DNA from: Jaltomata sinuosa
Lineage: Eukaryota; Streptophyta; Magnoliopsida; Solanales; Solanaceae
Direction: 5' to 3'
Length of the DNA: 64,000 bases
NCBI GenBank assembly: GCA_003996215.1
Contig: QJPP01007246.1
Coordinates: 124,001 to 188,000, forward strand
Shown here: piece after piece, positions 57,534-64,000 of the stretch
Position numbering within the stretch: the stretch's first letter is position 1
Layout: each line of letters starts with the position of its first letter
Translations under genes and position numbers: made by a program
The notes under the pieces: generated by a model
What the model saw: the letters and a program-made list of their open reading frames with translations, nothing else
Databases searched by the model: none
What the model was told of the DNA's origin: nothing

Positions 57534-59171
57534 TGATGTGTTGTGGTTTTACGATAATTTTGATACTTAAAACTTAGAATTGTTGTATGTTCTTTAGCAC
57601 TTTTTAGTAGATATGATATGTTTTTGGTAGTTGTACAGGAAAATAGGGTACACAAGCAAAGAAGTGGAGTTTGCACTGAAAATTAGCTAAGTCTAGGCGT
57701 TTGATAGGAATGATAGACCGTGATTCAAAATCATAAATTATGCTGTGAGTCATGAACTGAATGTTGCAGGTATGTAATTCAAGGTCAAATCCATGAGTCA
57801 GTCTACGAGTCGTGAACTGAAACAACGAATCAGCCTTCTGACTCATAGACTGAGCTCCTGCAGAGGTGCTAGTTGGAGTGCTAAACAACGAGTAGAATCC
57901 ACTGTCTGTAACTCCAACTGACGTGCATGTCCTGTAAAGCTTAGAGTGAGCTCCTGCATACATACAATTCTGGAGACTGAAACCATGAGTGGGTCGACGA
58001 ACTACAGTTCCATGCTATGAATCCATCATGTTACTCGAAACTCTTTGATTAGAGAAGATGTAATTTTGGGGTCCCAAACCACAAGTCAAGTGACAAATCA
58101 TAGACTAAATCTATGACCCGTGGTTCCATTGGTGGAAATCTACAGCTCAAAAGTTGAATCTTCTAGACGACAGTTGTCTCTTGAAGACCATGAACCATCA
58201 TTTAAAATAATGTGTCATGGACCCATTTATGGACACTGACGCGACTATATTTTCCTAGTTAACTTAGGATAGGATTTGTTGTCTATAAATACTTTTCCTA
58301 GGTTTTCTTTTGCATGTTACGCACTATAATCTTACTTTTACATATTAAAAACTTGGAGTATTGACTTGTTCTTGGTTTTTGAGAGATTAATCATTCATTG
58401 ATTCTTCTTTGATAGTTCAAGATTTCAGGTTTCTCTTATTCATCTTGTAAGTTTATGACTATGAATTCATCATCTAATTCTGATTAATTTCTTATGAACA
58501 CGAGTAACTAAATCCACCACTAGGGTTGTGGAAACCATGAAAGATTAACAAAAGTATGCAAAGTACTTAGTGACTCTTGAATGGTGTTCATACATGTATT
58601 GTTCTTCTCTTTGTATTAATTTCTTTTTAATGGTTTCAAACATTAGAACTCACTTTATTCTTACTTGCTAGACCAAAGAGGTAATAAATAGGAAAAGGGA
58701 TTAACAACAGAGACTCGAGGCTATCAACCCCCATTTAATAGCTTGACCTTGTCCAGGAATAGTTAATATGTGATCAAAGGTAAGAGTTAGTAAAACAAAC
58801 ACCCGTAGACGAATTAAGTTGCATGGTGGTATTCATCTATCTACGGGATCAACCATTTAGGTGAACTTAACTTATCGATTTTGCATGCTAAGCACCAGAT
58901 TAGATCTCTAGTGCGATTCCTTACTGCGTTATGAAATCATAGAGAACATAATCCAATTGAGACTCTGTTACTTGATTACTTACATTTTGCACTTATTACT
59001 TGTTACAAAATTTCCCCCCTTTCGGAAATAAATGACTAAGAGTACAAATAATCGTATAAACCTAGATCCTAACCATATTCCTCGTGAGATCAACCCTAAC
59101 CTTGGTTAGGTTCTATATTTGAACAACGACCTCTTTATACTTCAGTTCAGAGGTGTAATTTTGGTGTATCA
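57534..59171 (+). repeat. 5' LTR of the Athila/Tat-type element
   Basis: 1638 bp from TGATGTGTTGTGG to TTGGTGTATCA. The middle (57660-58230) carries several ATGAGTCAGTCTACGAGTC-like words and their complements, another family-specific palindrome-rich zone. No gene. Confidence 0.82.
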
Positions 59172-59175
59172 AATT

Positions 59176-59194
59176 TTAGCGCCATTGCTGGGGA
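59176..59194 (+). other. Primer-binding site, tRNA-Asp type
   Basis: TTAGCGCCATTGCTGGGGA corresponds to the canonical TGGCGCCGTTGCCGGGGA complementary to tRNA-Asp, with a few substitutions, four bases after the LTR. Athila/Tat elements commonly use this primer. Confidence 0.82.
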
Positions 59195-59298
59195 ATATGA
59201 TTTAGGATTAGATTAATTATGTTTACTTGACTGTTAGTTCTTATTTCCTCATTTACTTTTTTATGTTATTTTTTTTGTTCTTAGGGTACACATGTGTG

Positions 59299-60230
59299 TA
59301 TGCCCAACACTCAAAGTCAAGGCAAGCCCATGATTCCCATCAATCTTGAACTCTAAAGGACTTTGAGGAAAATGGACAAGCACAAAATTCAGGAAACTCT
59401 AAAGAGGCTATAGCCAGGATGTTGGCTGAGGAACAGGAAATGGCTCAACAACAAAAAGCATCTCGGTTAGATGAAGAGCAACGCCAAGCTACAACTAATG
59501 AGCAAGATAGAAGAGAGGAGGTTGCTTCTCAAAATGCATTAAATAAGTAAGCTATACATGATGAGGTAGCCCGACAGAATGCACTAAATGATCAGGCCAG
59601 ACAGAGAGGGAATAGGGGCCATCAACAATAACAACCTCGTTATGCCCCTCACTATGATAATGATGATGATGCTTACCTGGATGATGCAGGTGAAATTGGT
59701 GTCATAGTGCCCCCCCCATTGCCCGCTGGGCCAAAGTTTGATACTACAAGCACAATGATACAATTGCGTAACATGAAGAGAGTGTTCGCAGGCAAATCTA
59801 CTGACGATGTTAGTTTGCACTTGATAAACTTTGTGGGGATTTGCAAGGTGTATAAAATACCTGGTGTGACTCAAGATGCTTTTAGGATGCAGTTATCTCC
59901 ATTATCATTGACAGGCAAAGCAATTCTTTGATTAGCAAAATTATCGAATGACTCAATCACTACATGGAGGGAGTTGAAGAGTGTGTTCTTAGAAAGATTT
60001 TTTCTGCCATCCAAGATGTTGCAACTAAAGGATGAAATCTGTAACTTCAGGCAACTTAAGATAGAGGCGTTGTATGAGACATGGATAAGATTCAACAAGA
60101 GGCTGAAGCAAATACCAAATCACCAGAGACCCACTGATAGCTTGTTGGAGATCTTCTATAGGTCTTTGAATGATAATACCGATACTATGTGCAAAAGTAG
60201 TGTAGGTGTGTTTACCAAGTTAACATGACT
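59299..60230 (+). pseudogene. gag of the Athila/Tat-type element, partial
   Basis: ATG at 59299 (MPNTQSQGKPM) is followed by a stop and a frame change. The next frame holds a Gln/Glu/Arg-rich helix (RMLAEEQEMAQQQKASRLDE), then a retrotransposon gag domain: VPPPLPAGPKFD, NFVGICKVYKIPGVTQDAF, SITTWRELKSVFLERFFLPS and FNKRLKQIPNHQRP (about 59705-60215). Stops near 59548, 59629 and 59929. The zinc knuckle and everything after it are missing. Confidence 0.85.
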
Positions 60231-60231
60231 C

Positions 60232-61640
60232 ACAATCTAATGTGGATAGATGAGTCAAACTAGGCACCATCTCCTGTAGCTGTGATATACTCGAATGTCC
60301 TAAATATTTATGATTCAGGCCCTACACCAATGTCTATCCCGCGCATATGATGATCTTGCATGATTAAAAAATCATCAAAAAAGTATTATGGCATAATGTA
60401 GGGAATGCGTCAAATGACTAACATATACAAGAATTAAAGGACAACTAGGTACATAAGGAGAAAAGCTTAGAGTAATAGAGGATTTGAGTTTATCTTGCCC
60501 AACTCCTTTTGGTTTTGTTTGGATCCCATTTGTCTAAAGTAACAACATGAAGAGATTGTGAATAATCAATACTGGACAGAAGTAATTCATTACCAGGAGT
60601 ATAATCAAAAGCATTTGAGTCCATGACCCATGATCCAAGAGTACTAGACTGTGAAACACAAGCAAATGAATTATCAGCAACATAAATATCAAGCTGAGAA
60701 ATTGATGCTTCTTGTGGAGATATTTGCTTACATGCTAGATATTGAAGGAACTCATTATATTCTGTCTGATTATTATGAGCATTATTGGGTGGTTGATCAG
60801 GATGATCAACCAAAGCTACTTGTGGAGATATCTACTTACTTACTCAATACTGAAGGAGCTCATTATATTTTGTATGAGCAATATGAGTATTTTTGGGTGG
60901 TCGACCATGTAGAGTATAACAAATGACATGAGTGTGTCAAAGCCTATGACAATAACTATATTTAGGTTAAGATCTTCCAAAATAACATCCTACTCATTGA
61001 TTCTCCATAGACTAAGATGTTTGATTTTCTATGGTTTGAGATGAGAGAACAAATAAGTCAACGGTGGGTGATGAAACCACTTTGTGACTGAGAGGGATGG
61101 AAAGGTAAAGTAAATGAGATAATAGTTCATTGATTGTAGGAACCATAGGAGTATCTAAAATCTTATCACACACCGAATCATGGTTACTGGGAATTCCAGT
61201 AAGAGTAGGAACTAGAAAAGATATTTATATGTGCTCTTTTTGTTTTTCCACATTCATAGTGACTGGAATCAAACTTTCAAATTCCTCAATGAATGTATGT
61301 ACCTATCCCAAGTAAGTAGACATATAAGATTCTTGTTTTCTTAAGTTGTTCATCCGAGATATCATATCATAAAAATGAGATATGTCATTAGTGTATAAAG
61401 CACAAGCTATTTCCCAAACTGAATAACATGTTAGGAATGGGCAAAATAAGGGCATCAACATGGAATCAATAGATTGTCATAGGAGACTACATAATTGAGC
61501 GTCAACCTTCTCCCATTGTGCTTTGGGCTTTTCATCTACCACACTAGCATTGTTTATTAAGTAGTCTTGGACACCTTGACCCTTGTACCATAACTTTACT
61601 AAGGAATCCCAAGCTAAATAATTTGAACTTCTCATTAATG
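60232..61640 (-). pseudogene. Ty1/copia gag-protease-integrase fragment, reverse
   Basis: On the minus strand from about 61620: LVKLWYKGQGVQDYLINNAS, WEKVDAQLCSLL, EIACALYTNDISHFYDMISR and IEEFESLIPVTMNVEKQKEH, the gag pattern of a common plant copia group. Then a protease start near 60625 (GSWVMDSNAFDYTPGNELL, with Asn-Ala in place of the usual Gly/Thr-Ala/Ser) and a pre-integrase stretch near 60440-60300 (SPYVPSCPLILVYVS, MRGIDIGVGPES). Frameshifts and stops throughout. The integrase core, RT and LTRs were not found. It faces the truncated Athila gag. Confidence 0.78.
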
Positions 61641-62160
61641 GTTTTGAAGTGATCATAGGGCTTGAACTTCAAATTTTCGTATTTTTTAGAGCCAAAAATG
61701 TCACACCCAAAAGATATCTTGTGACATTTTAACTTGAAAACAACAAACAATAGAGATCTGGTTGTTTGAAAATCTAGATCTCTCTGGAAAATAAAAAAGT
61801 GATTGTATCTTGAAGAAAATGGTATGAGTCAGCTCAAAATCTCTATGCGACGCTGATAGAAAAATGTTTCTTAAAAAAATGGATGGAAATAACCTGGAAT
61901 CACGTGTGAAGTATCTTAATGGAATGCATATGCCTCCTACCTGGCCAGGAAACATATATACCCTTGCTGCCTTGGCTAGTTGGGACCCATTAGGGAATCA
62001 CGAGGTCCACATACCCACCCTGTACCAAACAACCATATACCTGGAAATGCTCTAGGTGATAAACATCTCTTACTATATAATAATTTACCTGGAAATAACA
62101 TAGATGACCCTTTATCAGAATTTATCCTTTCACTTTTTCAATGTCTATTTATGTATGCAT
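61641..62160. other. Unassigned sequence
   Basis: May be leader of the reverse copia element. No gene, primer site or LTR end recognised. TACCTGG-containing phrases recur three times (61938, 62038, 62086). Confidence 0.4.
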
Positions 62161-64000
62161 TGTTACAACCCATGCTTTTGGGCTAAGATTTTGAACCATT
62201 CTAAGTAGAAAGTTAGAATATCACCCCATGAAATTTATATGTATCTAGGTATTAAGATCAATTCTTAAGTGTAGGAAAAACTTTGGTTATGAATTAAGGT
62301 CTTAAGGAACCTCTAGTACAAAGTTAAGTTCAAAGCTTTTCTACCGATTAAGTTTTCATATAAGTTCATACAAGGGTAAACTTCAAACAAACATTTATCC
62401 CTTTATATAAGGAGTTATGGGTCCATGACCTACCAAATTAAAGTTCTTTGAGTCTATTTATCAACACCATTGACCGCTTGTCAATCCAATATTTGTACAA
62501 GACTTTATGCCCATTTTACTAGGCACTACTCAGTCCATGCACTAGGCTGTGCATCGAGCATCAGTTGTGCGGTAGCTCACTGAAGAAGTTCTACTGTCTT
62601 TCTGGTCCCTCAAGATGCATGTTAGCACACTGAAAACAGTGCTACTGCCTTGCTACATGCTTAATTTACGTGCTAGCGCACATGAAAAATATTATAAAAG
62701 CACCGCAAAGACGTGGTTCACCCCCAAGTCCAAAAATTTACCTTAGGAAGAGAAATTTTCAAGAACTCAACTTTCTTCAGGGTTTATCCATCATCCAAGG
62801 TAAGATTTGACAATATACTTTTGATGATTTATTCATTCTTAACACAAATTAATACCACCCACTCATGAAATCCATAGATTTTCAAGAATATCCACCCCAA
62901 GGTCCAAGAAACAAGTTCTTTCTATATTTCCTCCAAATATCATGAACAAATCTAGGGTTAGGGTGAAAACTTGTGCTTCTTGATAATTCTTGATTCTTCA
63001 AGTAGATCCCATGAAAGTCTTTATACATGTTTATTTGTTCTATTTCATGGCATAGCTAACCTCTTTAGCATGATATAAACCCTTGTACATGAATTTAAGA
63101 ATGCGAGAAACTTGTTAAATTAGGAAAGCACTTGAATACCTATGAAATTGATACAATCTCATGAATCTTGTCTAACTTGTTATCCTTATGAATATCTATG
63201 AATCTAATGCCTCTATGTTTCTCATGAAACCTATGAAATTAGTCAACTTACTATTCCCATGGATCTTGTAAAATCTCTAAGTGTTAACCTTTAAAATAAT
63301 GTATTATGCATGGTCTTTAAGATGAATTCCTTTTAGTAGGTTTTCAACCCGATCAACCTAATCTCCTTTGTATTTGCTTGACATGAAAACATGAACTCAC
63401 TAATCATAATAACTATGTTAAGACAATGATGAATGTTCCAAAAGCTTACTCTCTACAAAGATAAGAAGGCTCTATAATACTTGAATCATATCCAGATGAA
63501 TGATGATAGTACTTTCCCTAAATTGTCTACAATATTGACAAATAAGATAGCTTAAAATGAATTATTTATGATTGGCTAATGAACATGATGCATTATGACT
63601 ATGATCCAAAAGCGGCTAACATTAATATTACTAGCCTAAAGTAGCTAACATACGAATAATGAATAATGATCCCTCCATGTCCATTTATATAGGGGCCAGG
63701 GTACTCAAGAATAGTAGTCCCCTACTGATATTGGAACTAGGGTGCTCAACAAATAGAGTCCCCCATATCTGTTGAGGCAAGGGTACTTGACTAGATCCCT
63801 CCTAGTTAATTTGAGGTTAGGGTGCTCAAGGGAAAAAAAAACCCGGTTAATTTAGGGCAAAGGAGCTCATACAAATAGAATTTTAGATGTAAAACTGTGG
63901 CGGTTAAATTGTTCACTTCCACAATGTAAGAAATACATATGAATGTACTTAATGTTTAATAGGTAGATTTCTAGTTTGAATTATTATCATGTCTAGCTTA
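62161..64000 (+). mobile_element. LTR of another retrotransposon, cut by the window end
   Basis: Starts TGTTACAACCC. Contains a zone of short palindromes and near-palindromes (62540-62685, for example GTGCTAGCGCAC), a TATAAAAG at 62693-62700, a donor-like CCAAGGTAAGATTT near 62797, and repeats of about 45-50 bp around GGGTACTCAAG or GGGTGCTCAA (63690-63870). The order repeats that of the other LTRs, which sets the strand. The 3' end is outside the window. Confidence 0.6.
62693..62700 (+). promoter_or_regulatory. TATA box candidate of the right-edge LTR
   Basis: TATAAAAG immediately follows the palindrome zone and lies about 100 bp upstream of the donor-like site. Confidence 0.55.

Larger units (their letters stand above)
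57534..60231 (+). mobile_element. Truncated Athila/Tat-type Ty3 retrotransposon
   Basis: A 5' LTR, a tRNA-Asp-type primer-binding site and part of gag are present. The element stops near 60231, where reverse copia sequence begins; pol and the 3' LTR are absent. The LTR start is supported by its match with the solo LTR at 54959-56510. Confidence 0.82.

Noticed and set aside
60651..60926. 91-residue plus-strand frame rich in Tyr and Glu
   Set aside because: Complement of the reverse copia gag-protease region and contains a local direct duplication; no independent identity.
1..64000. Host single-copy gene, tRNA or rRNA
   Set aside because: No spliced host-like coding set and no tRNA cloverleaf with A and B boxes was recognised by eye. 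A profile search (tRNAscan, Infernal, BUSCO) would settle it.

Overview
The window is plant nuclear DNA from a repeat-dense region. No host protein-coding gene, tRNA or rRNA could be supported. The LTR families (Ty3 elements primed by initiator tRNA-Met, with 2-3 kb LTRs), the L1-type LINEs and the KI-type Mutator element are those familiar from large Solanaceae genomes. Pepper (Capsicum) is my best guess, by inference only. Almost every reading frame belongs to a transposable element, and almost all are broken by stops or frameshifts.

Layout. (1) 1-2781: reverse-oriented LTR cut by the window edge. 2782-5280: degenerate retroelement-like DNA. (2) About 5281-23577: a Mutator-like element (MULE). 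It has a DUF1985/Ulp1-like gene on + (6359-17574), a transposase pseudogene on - (20173-22449), arrays built on the palindrome CATCTGTTGCAACAGATG, and a 163-bp tandem satellite. Its DUF1985 gene is split by an LTR element, 'D' (6718-15446, target duplication GAAGA), whose interior carries an antisense plant-transposon-protein gene instead of gag-pol. (3) 23578-24690: AT-rich DNA with a tandem duplication and a perfect hairpin. (4) About 24700-51905: an L1-type LINE split by a four-level nest. Non-autonomous LTR element 'A' (27526-47926, duplication CTAGG) sits in the LINE. Tekay/Del-type chromovirus 'B' (32919-45823) sits in the 3' LTR of A. Reverse solo LTR 'C' (41551-44955) sits in the 3' LTR of B. 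(5) 51906-57190: AT-rich DNA, a truncated reverse LINE tail, and a second reverse LINE whose RNase H region is split by a solo LTR (54959-56510, duplication ATCAT). (6) 57197-62160: an LTR fragment, an Athila/Tat-type LTR plus gag, and a reverse Ty1/copia gag-protease-integrase fragment. (7) 62161-64000: another LTR running off the window.

Elements D, A, B and C look like one extended family. Their LTRs share an ordered architecture: a cluster of GC-rich palindromes (CCGCTATAGCGG), a TATA-like site, a conserved splice-donor-like site, a roughly 40-bp minisatellite around GGTACCACGCCTGGTAC, and (in D, A and C) a CTATACC/GGTATAG hairpin. Full-length members A, B and D repeat ATTGGTATCT just after the primer-binding site and again at the 3' LTR edge. 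A and D lack gag-pol and probably depended on a B-like partner. Nesting gives the relative ages: LINE, then A, then B, then C; and MULE, then D.
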